64,000 nucleotides of DNA, from contig NZ_SOFL01000045.1 in assembly GCF_004402695.1 (NCBI RefSeq), positions 29,935 to 93,934 on the forward strand, given 5' to 3'. The notes below the pieces were generated by a model. That model saw only the letters and a program-made list of their open reading frames with translations. It was not told where the DNA came from and searched no databases. Made by a program: the position numbers and the translations under genes. Source of the DNA: Cryobacterium adonitolivorans (GTDB lineage Bacteria; Actinomycetota; Actinomycetes; Actinomycetales; Microbacteriaceae). Every line of letters begins with the position of its first letter. Within the stretch, counting starts at the first letter, position 1. Positions 19,013-28,095 of the stretch are shown piece after piece.

Positions 19013-20034
19013 CGTGCGACCTCCGTCTCCGGCAGTGGGGCGTGACTGTCCCGCACCTGGCGGAGACGGCCCAGGACGGCGTCGATCAGGGTGGGCGGGG
19101 AGAGCACGAAGACCTCGGGTCCGTAGCCGGCCAGCTCGTCGGCGAGGATGTTGACGTCGGTGTAGTGCAGTTCCACGCTGTCTTCGGCGCGGCCGGGCTC
19201 ACCGCGCTTGCTCAGCCGCACCGCAGCATCCGAGCCGGGTTCGACGGTGATCAGCGCGACCTGGGCCTGCCACAACGCGTCGAGTTCGGCGAGGGCCCGT
19301 TCGCCTTGGCCGTCGTCGGCCGGCAGGACGGTGAGACCGGGCACGGTCACGACGGGACCGACGATCCTGGCGAGCAGGAAGGTACGGGTGGCGCCGGCAT
19401 CCTGATCGGCGCCGTACAGGTGCCATCGGCCCTCGTGCAGCACCACGGCCAGCGGCGCGATGACCCGGCGGCGCGGCGCGCTCTCGCCCGGCTTGAGGTA
19501 GAGGAAGGCGACGACCTGGCCGCGGTCCATGGCCTTGCCGAGCGGTTCGAAGGATGACTCGCGGGCGCGCAACGACGGCGCGTAGCCGATCACGGGGTCG
19601 CTCGAGTCGATGCCGAGCGAGTTGAGCTTGGTGAGCGCACGGCGGGACTCGGCCGAGAGGGACCCCTCACGCCACACCGCGGCGGCGAGTTTGAGCAGCA
19701 TGATCTCGTCGGGCGAGAACGAGATGTCTGCGGGCAGGTCGTAGAGCCCCTTGGGGATGCGGTAGCGCAGGTGGTGATTGCTGCCGGGGTCGTCGGGCGA
19801 CTCGATGGTTTCGAGGGGGATGCCGAGTTCGCGGATGTCGTCCTTGTCCCGCTCGAACTGCCGCTCGAGGCTGGCGTTGTCACCGCCGACCCGGAACCGT
19901 TGCCGATATCCCTGCACGGTCGAAAGGATATCGGCCTTTGTCAGGCCGATCTGGGTGGCAATGAGCGCAAGGACCAGGCTGAAGAGGCGTTCCTCGACAG
20001 TGACGGGGTGCGGCAGGTCTGGGGTGGGCGACAC
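19009..20034 (-). CDS. pafB: WYL-domain transcriptional activator PafB
   Basis: A 341-aa partner of PafC with the same HTH-WYL layout. The HTH includes IGLTKADILSTVQGY, and the WYL domain includes VVAFLYLKPGESAPRRRVIAPLAVVLHEGRWHLYG. The C-terminal WCX region responds to an unknown ligand or single-stranded nucleic acid signal in other species. GTG 20034 lies 7 nt behind TAGAAT (minus strand, 20042-20047), which fits a leaderless transcript that starts the pafB-pafC-tat-helY run. Confidence 0.93.
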   Translation of the reverse strand: MSPTPDLPHPVTVEERLFSLVLALIATQIGLTKADILSTVQGYRQRFRVGGDNASLERQFERDKDDIRELGIPLETIESPDDPGSNHHLRYRIPKGLYDLPADISFSPDEIMLLKLAAAVWREGSLSAESRRALTKLNSLGIDSSDPVIGYAPSLRARESSFEPLGKAMDRGQVVAFLYLKPGESAPRRRVIAPLAVVLHEGRWHLYGADQDAGATRTFLLARIVGPVVTVPGLTVLPADDGQGERALAELDALWQAQVALITVEPGSDAAVRLSKRGEPGRAEDSVELHYTDVNILADELAGYGPEVFVLSPPTLIDAVLGRLRQVRDSHAPLPETEVAR

Positions 20035-20067
20035 GTACGCGATTCTATCGGTGGTGCACTCAATGGT

Positions 20068-20100
20068 CGGCCCGTCCCGCGGGGAACGCGGGACGGGCCG
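20068..20100 (-). terminator. GC-rich hairpin after the FKBP gene
   Basis: Perfect 14-bp arms (20068-20081 and 20087-20100) flank a 5-nt GGGAA loop. It lies between the FKBP lipoprotein stop and the pafB promoter on the same strand. No U-tract follows, but actinobacterial terminators often lack one. Confidence 0.7.
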
Positions 20101-20109
20101 GGAAGCCGG

Positions 20110-21075
20110 TTAGTCGACGCCGAGGATGTCCACGACGAACACCAGCGTGGAGCCGGCCGGGATGGTGTCAGTGGCCTGGTCGCCGTACGCCTGGTCGGGC
20201 GGGAGAACGGCCACGATCTGGGATCCGACGGTCTGGCCGATGAGGGCGTTCGCGAAGCCGGGGATCACACCGCCCTCGGTGGTGGAACCATCCGCGGCCA
20301 CGAAAGCGGCCGGAGCTCCGGCGGCCCAGCTGGAGTCGAAGACCTCCTTCGAATCCCAGACCACGCCGGTGTAGTGCACGGTGACGGTCGACCCGTCGGT
20401 GACGGTTTCGCCGTCGCCCTTCTTGAGCACGCCGATCTTCAGCTCGGTGGGCGGCTCCGCCGAGGGAATCGTGATGCCGGGGGTGCCGTCGTCCGCGAGG
20501 ACCACGGCGGGCAGGCCAGCGACGGGCAGCTGGTCGGCGCCGTCGGCGCGGGTGAGGTAGGCCTTGACGACGTCGAGCACGAACACGAGCGAGTCGTCTT
20601 CGGCGACGCCGATGTCGGCGTTGCCGCCGGACGGGCCGAAGGCGTCTGCCGCAGACGCGACGACGGCGACCCGGGAGCCCACCTGGGCGCAGAGCAGACC
20701 GTCGGTCAGTCCGGTAAGGGTCTGGTCGTTGAGCACGAAGCTGGCCATGGTGGTGCCGTCGTACGAGCTCTGCTCGATGGCTTCACCCGTGGTGGCGTTG
20801 AAGACGCTGAGGTCGACCTGCACCTTCTGGCCTTCGGTGAGGCCGGGGCCGGTGCCGTCGATGATCTCGCTGCGCTGGGTGGTGTCGGTCTTGAGCGGGG
20901 TCGGGAAGTCGACCGTGGGGGCCGAACCGAACTCCCCGGTCACCTCCACCAGCTTGGACGCGTCGCCGGAGGACACCGGAGCCGTGCAGTCGGAGTTGTC
21001 GGGGCCGGCGCTGCAGGCGGTCAGGGTCGCGAGCACCAGGCCGGCGGTTGCGATAAGTGCGGGAACTTTACGCAC
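20110..21075 (-). CDS. FKBP-type peptidyl-prolyl isomerase lipoprotein (two FKBP domains)
   Basis: A 321-aa exported proline isomerase. A type II signal peptide ends in LTAC (Cys at residue 21). Two FKBP modules follow. The second is clearly canonical (VTVHYTGVVWDSKEVFDSSW, VIPGFANALIGQTVGSQIVAVLPPDQAYGD). The first (about residues 65-170) is diverged but keeps the same strand order. GTG 21075 has GAGGA upstream. It sits upstream of pafB, as in many Actinobacteria. Confidence 0.92.
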   Translation of the reverse strand: MRKVPALIATAGLVLATLTACSAGPDNSDCTAPVSSGDASKLVEVTGEFGSAPTVDFPTPLKTDTTQRSEIIDGTGPGLTEGQKVQVDLSVFNATTGEAIEQSSYDGTTMASFVLNDQTLTGLTDGLLCAQVGSRVAVVASAADAFGPSGGNADIGVAEDDSLVFVLDVVKAYLTRADGADQLPVAGLPAVVLADDGTPGITIPSAEPPTELKIGVLKKGDGETVTDGSTVTVHYTGVVWDSKEVFDSSWAAGAPAAFVAADGSTTEGGVIPGFANALIGQTVGSQIVAVLPPDQAYGDQATDTIPAGSTLVFVVDILGVD

Positions 21076-21181
21076 GGGTCCTCATTTCGATACGGGAAGG
21101 CGGCAGCGTGATGCCGTCGAGTGACTTTCAGGGTGAGAGCTGGCGGAAACCGCTGGTGCGGGCGGCGGGCCGAAGCCCATC

Positions 21182-22183
21182 CTATCCGGCGTCGAGGTCG
21201 CGGGCCTTGGAGAGTGCCGCGCCGTTCTCGGCAGTGCGGTTGCGCTTGCGCATCACCTTGGCGCTGACGGACCGTTCGCCGAGAGCGCCCGGCGTCCACA
21301 GCTCGACATCGGCGTCACTGAAGTCGGTCTTCGAGGGGCGACGCTTGAGCTCGGGCAGGATCGTGTCCGGTGCGAGGCGGCGGGCGGTGATGAGGAAGCC
21401 GGTGTGCCCGATCATGCGGTGGTCGGGACGAACCGCGAGGCCTTCCACGTGCCAGCCGCGCACCATCGTCTCGTGTGAATCCGGGTTGGTGTAGTTGCCG
21501 GTGGCGCGAATGGCCTCCGCGACGCGGGACAGCTGGGTGACGGTGGCCACGTAGCAGAGCAGCACTCCCCCGGGCTTGAGCGCGTCGGAGACGACATCGA
21601 TGCACTCCCACGGAGCGAGCATGTCGAGTACGACCCGGTCGACGGACTGCGCCGGCATGGTCTCCGGCAGCGTGTCGGCGAGGTCGCCCAGCGTGATGGT
21701 CCAGTTCCGCGGGTCGGTGCCGAGGAAGGTGGCGACGTTGGAGCGGGCCACGTCGGAGAACTCCTCCCGGCGTTCGAAGGAGGCCAGGGTGCCGGCCGGG
21801 CCGATGGCGCGCAGCAGCCACAGCGACAGGGCGCCGGAGCCGACTCCGGCCTCGACGACCGTGGCGCCGGGGAAGATGTCTGCCTGGGCGAGGATCTGGG
21901 CGGCATCCTTGGGGTAGATGATGGCCGCGCCGCGGGGCATGCTCATCACGAAGTCGATGAGCAGCGGGCGCAACGCGAGGTGTTCGACGCCGACGTTGTT
22001 GGTGACGACGGAGGCGTCGGGCCGGCCGATGATGTCGTCGTGCTCGAGGATGCCCCTGTGGGTGTGGAAGGTCTTGCCCGGTTCGAGGGTGATGGTGTTC
22101 AGTTTGCCCTTGGGGCCGGTGAGCTGAACTCTGTCGCCGGCGCGGAACGGACCGCTGTTCTGGATGACCTGGTTGTCGCTCAT
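21182..22183 (-). CDS. trmI: tRNA (adenine-58-N1)-methyltransferase TrmI
   Basis: A 333-aa SAM-dependent methyltransferase that makes m1A58 in the tRNA T-loop. The N-terminal beta domain includes TFHTHRGILEHDDIIG. The SAM motif VVEAGVGSGALSLWLLRAIG lies near residue 110, and VDRVVLDMLAPWECIDVV holds the catalytic region. The start ATG overlaps the stop of the upstream HAD gene in ATGA. In mycobacteria the corresponding gene neighbours mpa/dop/pup; here it adjoins the FKBP gene directly. Confidence 0.94.
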   Translation of the reverse strand: MSDNQVIQNSGPFRAGDRVQLTGPKGKLNTITLEPGKTFHTHRGILEHDDIIGRPDASVVTNNVGVEHLALRPLLIDFVMSMPRGAAIIYPKDAAQILAQADIFPGATVVEAGVGSGALSLWLLRAIGPAGTLASFERREEFSDVARSNVATFLGTDPRNWTITLGDLADTLPETMPAQSVDRVVLDMLAPWECIDVVSDALKPGGVLLCYVATVTQLSRVAEAIRATGNYTNPDSHETMVRGWHVEGLAVRPDHRMIGHTGFLITARRLAPDTILPELKRRPSKTDFSDADVELWTPGALGERSVSAKVMRKRNRTAENGAALSKARDLDAG

Positions 22184-22911
22184 GCGCGTGTTGCGTCCTC
22201 GGTATGGGTATTGGTGCGGGTGGATGGGGAAGATCGTCGGGTCTGGTAGACCTCGGTCAGGGTGGCCAGCGAGGTGCCGGTCAGGCTCTGCACCAGCGTG
22301 TAGTGCTCACTCTGCTCGATAGGCACCATGTGCGGAACGGCGATGACGACGGCGCCGGAGGCGACGGCCGCCGCGACGCCGGGCAGGGAGTCCTCGATCG
22401 CGACGGAGTGCCTGGGGTCGACGCCGAGGACGCCCGCGGCGGTGAGGTAGGCCTCGGGGTGCGGCTTGCTCTGCTGCACCATGTCGCCGGAGATGATGGT
22501 GGCGAAGGCGGCGAAGCCGACGAGGTCGGCGATCTGGCGGGCCATCCGCTGTTCGGACATGGTGACCAGGGCCATCGGCATCCCGGCCCCGTGCAATTCG
22601 GTCAGCAGCTCGTGCGCCCCGGGGCGCCACGGGATGCCGGCGGAGCCGAGCTGCTCCTGCACCCGCGTGGTGAGCAGGTCGACGATGGCCTCCGCGGCCA
22701 GGTTCACCCCGCGGTTCTGCAGGATGGCTGCGGAGCCGAGCATGCCGGAGCCGACCAGCAGCATGGCGTCCGCGTGCGTCCAGACGCCACCGAAGGACTC
22801 CACGAGCTCGTGTTCGGCGCGCATCCAGTACGGTTCGGTGTCGACCAGGGTGCCGTCCATGTCCCAGAGAACGGCGGCTGGTGGGGGCGAGAATGCGGGG
22901 ATCAGTGTCAC
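22180..22911 (-). CDS. HAD-family phosphatase (beta-phosphoglucomutase-like)
   Basis: A 243-aa haloacid dehalogenase-fold hydrolase. Motif I is DMDGTLVDTEPYW near residue 18, motif II is VTMSEQR, and motif III/IV is SKPHPEAYLTAA with IEDSLPGVAAA. The cap domain between motifs I and II is alpha-helical. GTG 22911 is chosen because it lies about 8 nt behind TAAACT and the HAD core begins at once; the upstream open frame has no similarity. It is coupled to trmI by a 4-bp overlap. The substrate is unknown. Confidence 0.87.
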   Translation of the reverse strand: MTLIPAFSPPPAAVLWDMDGTLVDTEPYWMRAEHELVESFGGVWTHADAMLLVGSGMLGSAAILQNRGVNLAAEAIVDLLTTRVQEQLGSAGIPWRPGAHELLTELHGAGMPMALVTMSEQRMARQIADLVGFAAFATIISGDMVQQSKPHPEAYLTAAGVLGVDPRHSVAIEDSLPGVAAAVASGAVVIAVPHMVPIEQSEHYTLVQSLTGTSLATLTEVYQTRRSSPSTRTNTHTEDATRA

Positions 22912-22993
22912 GGGGTTCAAGTTTAGGGGGCACGGCCTATCCTTGGAGGAGGCCGCCCAGTCGCGGTGGCCGGAATACACGAGGTTTCGCGCA

Positions 22994-23938
22994 GTGACAG
23001 ACGGCAATGGGTTCCTCAGCGGGCGTCTCCTGGTGGTCGCCTTCGAAGGCTGGAACGATGCGGGCGAAGCCGCAACGGGCGCCGTGAGTACGCTGAAAGA
23101 GCTCCTCGACGTCGAAGAGGTCAAGCGCATCGACCCCGAGCTCTACTTCGACTACCAGTTCAACCGCCCCACCATCTCCACCGACGAAGACGGCCGCCGG
23201 GTCATCGAGTGGCCCAGCGCGGTCATGTACGGCCCCGTCGTTCCCGGTGCCAGCGGGGTTCCGTTGGCCGAGGATGCGCAGCTCAAGGTGAGCGGCACCA
23301 ACGCCGGCAACATCTACCTGCTGGTGGGCACGGAGCCCTCGCGCAGCTGGAAGAGCTTCACGGCCGAGATCCTGGACTCCGTGCTCGCCGCCGACGTGAG
23401 CGGGATCGTCTTCCTCGGCGCGATGCTGGCGGATGTGCCGCACACCCGGCCGATCTCGATCTTCGTCTCGAGCGACAACCCAGAGGTGCGCGCAGAGCTG
23501 CAGATCGAGCGCAGCAGCTACGAGGGGCCCGTCGGCATTCTGAGCGTGCTTGCCTCGGCGGCGGAGACCGTGGGAATCCCGAGCCTGTCGATCTGGGCGT
23601 CCGTGCCGCACTACGTGCACAACGCCCCGTCCCCCAAGGCCATGCTCGCCCTGATCGACAAGCTCGAGGAGATCATCGACGTCGTGATCCCCCGCGGCGA
23701 CCTGGTCAGCGACGCCTCGGAGTGGGAGACGGGCATCGACGCTCTCGCCGCCGAAGACGAGGAGATGGCCGCGTACATCGGTCAGCTCGAGCAGGCCAGG
23801 GACACCGTCGACTCACCGGAGGCGAGCGGCGAGGCGATCGCCCAGGAGTTCGAACGGTACCTGCGCAAACGTGGCGACGGTCAGGGCGGTTGGGCCGACG
23901 GCCGCCAGGGCCCCGGCCCGGAGCCGCGCCAACCCTAG
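22994..23938 (+). CDS. PAC2-family protein
   Basis: A 314-aa member of the proteasome-assembly-chaperone-2 fold family. Diagnostic segments are LLVVAFEGWNDAGEAATGAV at the N-terminus, FDYQFNRPTISTDEDG, and VGILSVLASAAETVGIPSLS. The C-terminal third is helical and acidic. Family members are found beside mshC in mycobacteria (Rv2125-like), and that position is kept here. GTG 22994 has GAGG 9 nt upstream; the open frame extends much further left but without similarity. Its function in bacteria is not established. Confidence 0.9.
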   Translation: MTDGNGFLSGRLLVVAFEGWNDAGEAATGAVSTLKELLDVEEVKRIDPELYFDYQFNRPTISTDEDGRRVIEWPSAVMYGPVVPGASGVPLAEDAQLKVSGTNAGNIYLLVGTEPSRSWKSFTAEILDSVLAADVSGIVFLGAMLADVPHTRPISIFVSSDNPEVRAELQIERSSYEGPVGILSVLASAAETVGIPSLSIWASVPHYVHNAPSPKAMLALIDKLEEIIDVVIPRGDLVSDASEWETGIDALAAEDEEMAAYIGQLEQARDTVDSPEASGEAIAQEFERYLRKRGDGQGGWADGRQGPGPEPRQP

Positions 23939-23961
23939 CCGGTCGCCCGTCCTCCCCGACG

Positions 23962-24019
23962 TGCCCACCTGAGGACGAGTTGCCCCGGCATAGCGGGGCA
24001 GCTCGTCCTCAGGTGGGCA
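23962..24019. repeat. Long hairpin repeat between convergent genes
   Basis: The arms 23962-23987 and 23994-24019 pair over 26 bp with a single G-U position, around a 6-nt GCATAG loop. The stem is far longer than a standard terminator. It lies between the PAC2 gene and mshC, which converge, so it could end transcripts from both sides or be a REP-like dispersed element. Confidence 0.75.
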
Positions 24020-24037
24020 ACTCGCGGGGTAGGCGGG

Positions 24038-25318
24038 CTAGAGCTTGACGCCCAGGAGTGCGTCGATCGCGGCGGCCACGAGGGCGCGGTCGTCGACTCC
24101 GGCCACCGCCGCCTCGTCCACAGCGGCCAGGGCACCCCGGGTATCAAGATCGTCGACCAGCGCGGCACGCATCCGCTCGACAACGGCCGCGGCGCTCGCA
24201 AACGCCGAGACAGCAGCACCGGCCGCGGTGTCGGCCGGGCCGAAGGCCAGCGTCCAGGCTGACAGGCGAGCCTCGGCGTCCACCAGCTGCTGCGCGGTCC
24301 ACTCCCAGTCCGTGCGGTAGTGCTGGGCCAGCAGGGCGAGGCGGATGGCACGCGGGTCGCTGCCCCCGGCCCGAAGGCGGGAGACAAGAACCAGGTTGCC
24401 GAGCGACTTGCTCATCTTCTCGCCCTGGTAGGCGACCATTCCGGTGTGGCTGTACACCTGGGCCAGCGGATGCCCCGACAGTGCGGCGGCGTGGCCGGCG
24501 CTCATGTCGTGGTGCGGGAAGATCAGGTCGCTTCCGCCGCCCTGCACCGTGAAGTCGGTGCCGAGTTCGGCGAGGGCGATGACCGAGCACTCGATGTGCC
24601 AGCCGGGGCGGCCGGCGCCCACGGGTGAGTCCCAGGCCGGCTCTCCGACTCTGGCGGCGCGCCAGAGGAGCGGGTCGAGCCTGTCGCGCTTGCCGGCCCG
24701 GTCGGGGTCTCCCCCGCGCTCGGCGAACAGGGTGAGCATGGGGCCCGGCTCGAGGTTGCTCTCGTCGCCCAGGGTCCACGGCGCCTGGCGCTCGGCCGCG
24801 CGAATGTCGAAGTACAGGTCGGCGCCGGGCCCGTCGGGTGTCGGCAGGGCATCCGGCGTTGGCACCTTGTAGGCCAGGGCGGACTGGCGCAGTTTCAGCA
24901 CCGCGGCGCTGATGTCGTCGATGACGTCGGTGACGGCCACGAAGTCGTCCGGCGGGATGATGCCGAGCGACTCCATGTCGGCCCGGAACAGGTCGGTCTG
25001 CTCCCGGGCGAGATCGCGCCAGGCGACGCCCGTGGCCGTTGCCCGCTCCAGCAGTGGGTCGTCGACATCGGTCACGTTCTGGGCGTAGTGCACCCGGTAG
25101 CCGCCGTCGCGCCACACCCGCTGCAGGGTGTCGAAGGCGAGGTAGGTGGCGGCGTGGCCCAGGTGGGTGGCGTCGTATGGCGTGATGCCGCAGACGTACA
25201 GCCTGGCCACATCCGTCGGTCGGGCTTCGACGATCGAATCCGTCGCCGTGTCATGCAGGCGCGGAGCGGCGGAGAGTCCCGGAATTGACGGGATGACGGG
25301 GTGTGACCAGGCGCGCAT
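24038..25318 (-). CDS. mshC: Mycothiol ligase MshC
   Basis: Joins L-cysteine to GlcN-Ins with ATP, the third step of mycothiol synthesis. It is 426 aa and cysteinyl-tRNA-synthetase-like: [17 protein letters not shown] holds the zinc Cys and HIGH-type motif near residue 43, [11 protein letters not shown] holds the second zinc Cys, and [14 protein letters not shown] is the KMSKS loop. It is shorter than CysS and lacks the anticodon-binding domain. ATG 25318 lies 6 nt behind TAGGCT (25325-25330, minus strand), fitting a leaderless transcript. Convergent with the PAC2 gene. Confidence 0.95.
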   Translation of the reverse strand: MRAWSHPVIPSIPGLSAAPRLHDTATDSIVEARPTDVARLYVCGITPYDATHLGHAATYLAFDTLQRVWRDGGYRVHYAQNVTDVDDPLLERATATGVAWRDLAREQTDLFRADMESLGIIPPDDFVAVTDVIDDISAAVLKLRQSALAYKVPTPDALPTPDGPGADLYFDIRAAERQAPWTLGDESNLEPGPMLTLFAERGGDPDRAGKRDRLDPLLWRAARVGEPAWDSPVGAGRPGWHIECSVIALAELGTDFTVQGGGSDLIFPHHDMSAGHAAALSGHPLAQVYSHTGMVAYQGEKMSKSLGNLVLVSRLRAGGSDPRAIRLALLAQHYRTDWEWTAQQLVDAEARLSAWTLAFGPADTAAGAAVSAFASAAAVVERMRAALVDDLDTRGALAAVDEAAVAGVDDRALVAAAIDALLGVKL

Positions 25319-25331
25319 GCTTCCAGCCTAA

Positions 25332-26186
25332 CTACGCCGTGATGGTATTCGTGCCCAGCAGGATCATCACGAGGATGCCGAGTGCGATGCGGTAGACCAC
25401 GAACGGCATGAAGCTGCGCTTGGAGATGTAGTTCATGAAGAAGCCGATCACGAACAGCGCCACGACGAACGCCACGACGGTTGCGACGAGGGTTTCCAGC
25501 GGGCCGAACAGTTCGGGCGTGCAGTTCGCGGCGGCCGCTACGCACGGTTCCTTGATGGACTTGTAGACCTGGTAGAAGCCGCTGCCGAGGACCGCGGGGA
25601 TCGCGAGCAGGAACGCATAGCGGGCGGCGGCGGCCCGCTCATAGCCGAGGAACAGGCCGGCCGTGATGGTGCCGCCGGAGCGGGAGACGCCGGGGATGAG
25701 TGCCAGCGCCTGGGCGAAGCCGAAAATGACGCCGTGTCCGACGGTGAGGTCGTCCAGTTTTCGGCGCTTAGCACCCACGTAGTCGGCGACGCCGAGCAGT
25801 ACGCCGAAAGCGATGAGCATGATCGCGGTCACCCACAGGTTGCGCAGGCTGGTTTCGATCTGGTCCTGGAAGAGCAAGCCCAGGATGACGATGGGCAGGG
25901 TGCCGAGGATGATCAGCCAGCCCATGCGGGCATCCGGATCGCTACGTGGAACCTTGCCGGCCAGGGACTTCGCCCACTGGCCGATGATGCGCACGATGTC
26001 GCGCCAGAAGAAGATCACCACAGCCGCCTCGGTGCCGATCTGGGTGATCGCGGTGAATCGGGCGCCGGGGTCCTCGCCGGTGCCGAGGAACTGACCCACG
26101 ATGCTGATGTGGGCGCTGGAGGAGACCGGCAGGAATTCGGTCAGACCCTGGACCAGGCCCAGGATGACCGCGTTGATGAAGTCCAC
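25332..26186 (-). CDS. uppP: Undecaprenyl-diphosphatase UppP (BacA)
   Basis: A 284-aa polytopic membrane enzyme that dephosphorylates undecaprenyl diphosphate to recycle the cell-wall lipid carrier. Conserved blocks are [20 protein letters not shown] near residue 10 (catalytic Glu and Ser/His) and [20 protein letters not shown] near 170 (catalytic Arg). Seven to eight helices are visible. GTG 26186 is the start. It lies upstream of mshC on the same strand, 13 bp apart, as in mycobacteria. Confidence 0.96.
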   Translation of the reverse strand: MDFINAVILGLVQGLTEFLPVSSSAHISIVGQFLGTGEDPGARFTAITQIGTEAAVVIFFWRDIVRIIGQWAKSLAGKVPRSDPDARMGWLIILGTLPIVILGLLFQDQIETSLRNLWVTAIMLIAFGVLLGVADYVGAKRRKLDDLTVGHGVIFGFAQALALIPGVSRSGGTITAGLFLGYERAAAARYAFLLAIPAVLGSGFYQVYKSIKEPCVAAAANCTPELFGPLETLVATVVAFVVALFVIGFFMNYISKRSFMPFVVYRIALGILVMILLGTNTITA

Positions 26187-26237
26187 GTGATACTCGTTTC
26201 GCTTGTGCGGTGTGCTGGCCGTTAGCGCGACAGCGGG

Positions 26238-27563
26238 CTAGTACGTCGTCAGCAGATCGGTCAAAACCGTCCTGCCAAACACTAATGCGTCCAGTGGCAC
26301 GCGCTCATCAACGCCGTGGAACAGTGCCGGAAAATCCAGATTCGCTGGGAGCTTCAGCGGGGCGAAGCCGTATCCTTTGATGCCCAGTTTACTCAGCGCC
26401 TTGTTGTCGGTGCCGGCGGGCATGAGGTACGGCAGCACCGGTGCGCCCGGGTCGTGGGTGTCGAGGGTCTGGACGATCCGGTCGATCAGGGGGCCGGCGA
26501 ACTCGGTTTCGAGCCCCACATCACGGTGCATCACCACGATCTCGATGTCAGGGCCGACCAGCTCGGCCAGCTCGGCCAGCACGGCGTCTTCCTCGCCCGG
26601 TAGGGAGCGCACGTCAATGAGGGCCTCGGCACGGTCGGGGATGACATTGTGCTTGTAGCCCGCCTGCAGCACGGTCGGGTTCATGGTGGTGCGCAGGCTC
26701 GCCTGGATGAAGCCGGATGCCGTGCCCGTCGCCAGGGCCAGTTCGTCCGGACCCATGGACTGCGGCTCGACACCGAGGATTCGCGCGATCTCGGAGAGCA
26801 ACTGCCGGGTGGTGTTCGTCAGGCGGATCGGCCACTGGCGGCGCCCCACTTTGGCGACGGCCTCGGCGAGCCTCGTGATCGCGTTGTCGGTGACCAACCG
26901 CGACCCGTGCCCGGCCGGGCCGTGCGCGACGAGTTTGAGCCAGATGAGAGCCTTCTCACCCGTTTGCAGCAGGTAGGCCCGTTCCCCGCCGATGCTGATC
27001 GAGTATCCGCCGACCTCGCTGATGGCCTCGGTCGCTCCGGCGAACAGGTCCGGACGGGTGTCGACGAGGTGGTGCGAGCCGAACACTCCCCCGGCCTCCT
27101 CATCGGCGAAGAACGCGATGATCAGGTCCCGCTCGGGCTGGCCGCCCTGGTCGAGCACATCCGTGAGGGAGGCCAGGATCATCGCGTCCATGTTCTTCAT
27201 GTCGACAGCGCCGCGCCCCCAGAGCATGCCGTCCTTGATCTCGCCGCCGAACGGATCCACCGACCAGTTCGCCGGATCGGCGGGCACCACGTCGAGATGA
27301 CCGTGCACCACCAGGGCGCCCGTGCTCCGGTCGCGGCCTGGCACCCGGGCGACAACGCTGGTGCGACCCGGCTCCGAATCGAACAACTCCGGCGCCAGTC
27401 CCAGGGCACGCAGCTTCTCAGCTACGTACTCCGCGGCATCCGTTTCGCCGTTGGAGCGGCCCTCACCGTAGTTCGTGGTGTCGAACCTGATGAGATCGCG
27501 GGCGATCTCGGTGGTCAGGTCGAGCGTGTCGGCCGAAGCGGGGCTGGTGGCGGGGGCTGTCAT
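26238..27563 (-). CDS. M20-family metallopeptidase (dipeptidase/deacylase-like)
   Basis: A 441-aa zinc hydrolase of the ArgE/DapE/CPG2 group. Metal and catalytic motifs are VVHGHLDVVPAD (His/Asp), GRGAVDMKNMDAM, and FFADEEAGGVFGSH (general base Glu pair). A dimerisation domain occupies the middle third. ATG 27563 is selected because TAGCGT lies 7 nt upstream (27571-27576), which fits a leaderless mRNA; the frame stays open further upstream through the tRNA gene and cannot be coding there. Substrate not predictable. Confidence 0.92.
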   Translation of the reverse strand: MTAPATSPASADTLDLTTEIARDLIRFDTTNYGEGRSNGETDAAEYVAEKLRALGLAPELFDSEPGRTSVVARVPGRDRSTGALVVHGHLDVVPADPANWSVDPFGGEIKDGMLWGRGAVDMKNMDAMILASLTDVLDQGGQPERDLIIAFFADEEAGGVFGSHHLVDTRPDLFAGATEAISEVGGYSISIGGERAYLLQTGEKALIWLKLVAHGPAGHGSRLVTDNAITRLAEAVAKVGRRQWPIRLTNTTRQLLSEIARILGVEPQSMGPDELALATGTASGFIQASLRTTMNPTVLQAGYKHNVIPDRAEALIDVRSLPGEEDAVLAELAELVGPDIEIVVMHRDVGLETEFAGPLIDRIVQTLDTHDPGAPVLPYLMPAGTDNKALSKLGIKGYGFAPLKLPANLDFPALFHGVDERVPLDALVFGRTVLTDLLTTY

Positions 27564-27717
27564 GATGTTCACGCTACCGGGCATCCGGGCGGCACCGGCT
27601 GAAGCGGTCCTGCACGGGTATCCGGGGGGCCGTGCGGCGCTGTGGTGTCCGGAAGTGGTTTTGATCCGTGCTAAGTTATTCCCCGGCAGCAAAACAAAAT
27701 TGCGGCCAAAACATCCA

Positions 27718-27802
27718 GTCCGGGTGGCGGAAATGGCAGACGCGCTAGCTTGAGGTGCTAGTGCCCGTATAGGGCGTGGGGGTTCAAGTCCCCCCTCGGA
27801 CA
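27718..27802 (+). tRNA. tRNA-Leu (GAG)
   Basis: An 85-nt type II tRNA. The acceptor stem GTCCGGG (27718-27724) pairs with CTCGGAC, and the discriminator A is at 27802. The anticodon stem CTAGC/GCTAG encloses TTGAGGT, giving anticodon GAG, which reads CUC/CUU. The long variable arm GTGCCCGTATAGGGC and a normal T-arm (GGGGGTTCAAGTCCCCC) follow. CCA is not encoded. Confidence 0.95.
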
Positions 27803-27842
27803 CGGCGATTGTTGGTAAGACAGCAATCAACGAGAACTGGTT

Positions 27843-27884
27843 GAGACAGTTCACGGGCCGGATCTCAGGATCCGGCCCTGTCTC
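27843..27884 (+). terminator. Terminator after tRNA-Leu
   Basis: The inner stem GGGCCGGATC (27855-27864) and GATCCGGCCC (27869-27878) flank a TCAG loop. The outer arms GAGACAG and CTGTCTC pair as well. It begins 41 bp after the tRNA. Confidence 0.7.
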
Positions 27885-27928
27885 GTTAACACGTCCTCGT
27901 TAACCCGTCAGTGAGGTAGCGCACAAGG

Positions 27929-28091
27929 TTACCTCGCCGGGGCCGGTCCCGACGAGCGTCGGACCACGAGCGACGGCGGCGGCAGCGTTGTGGCCAGCAC
28001 ATCCGTGTGCTCGAGCTGGGCCACCGCGGCACGACCCTGGCCCTCGAAGTCGTTCCGCAGGGGTGTCAGTGGCGGATCGAAGTAGGCCTGC
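27929..28091 (-). pseudogene. C-terminal remnant of a LacI-family repressor
   Basis: Read on the minus strand from about 28091, the sequence gives AYFDPPLTPLRNDFEGQGRA and ends LPPPSLVVRRSSGPAPAR before TAA at 27929. This is the typical end of a LacI-family sugar-binding domain. The HTH and most of the effector domain are absent. There is no start codon or promoter, so it is a dead 3-prime fragment. Confidence 0.7.
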
Positions 28092-28095
28092 CGCC

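Noticed and set aside
22466-22993. Upstream extension of the PAC2 open frame
   Set aside because: The open frame overlaps the HAD gene on the other strand and shows no similarity before GTG 22994, where a GAGG site and the PAC2 core begin.
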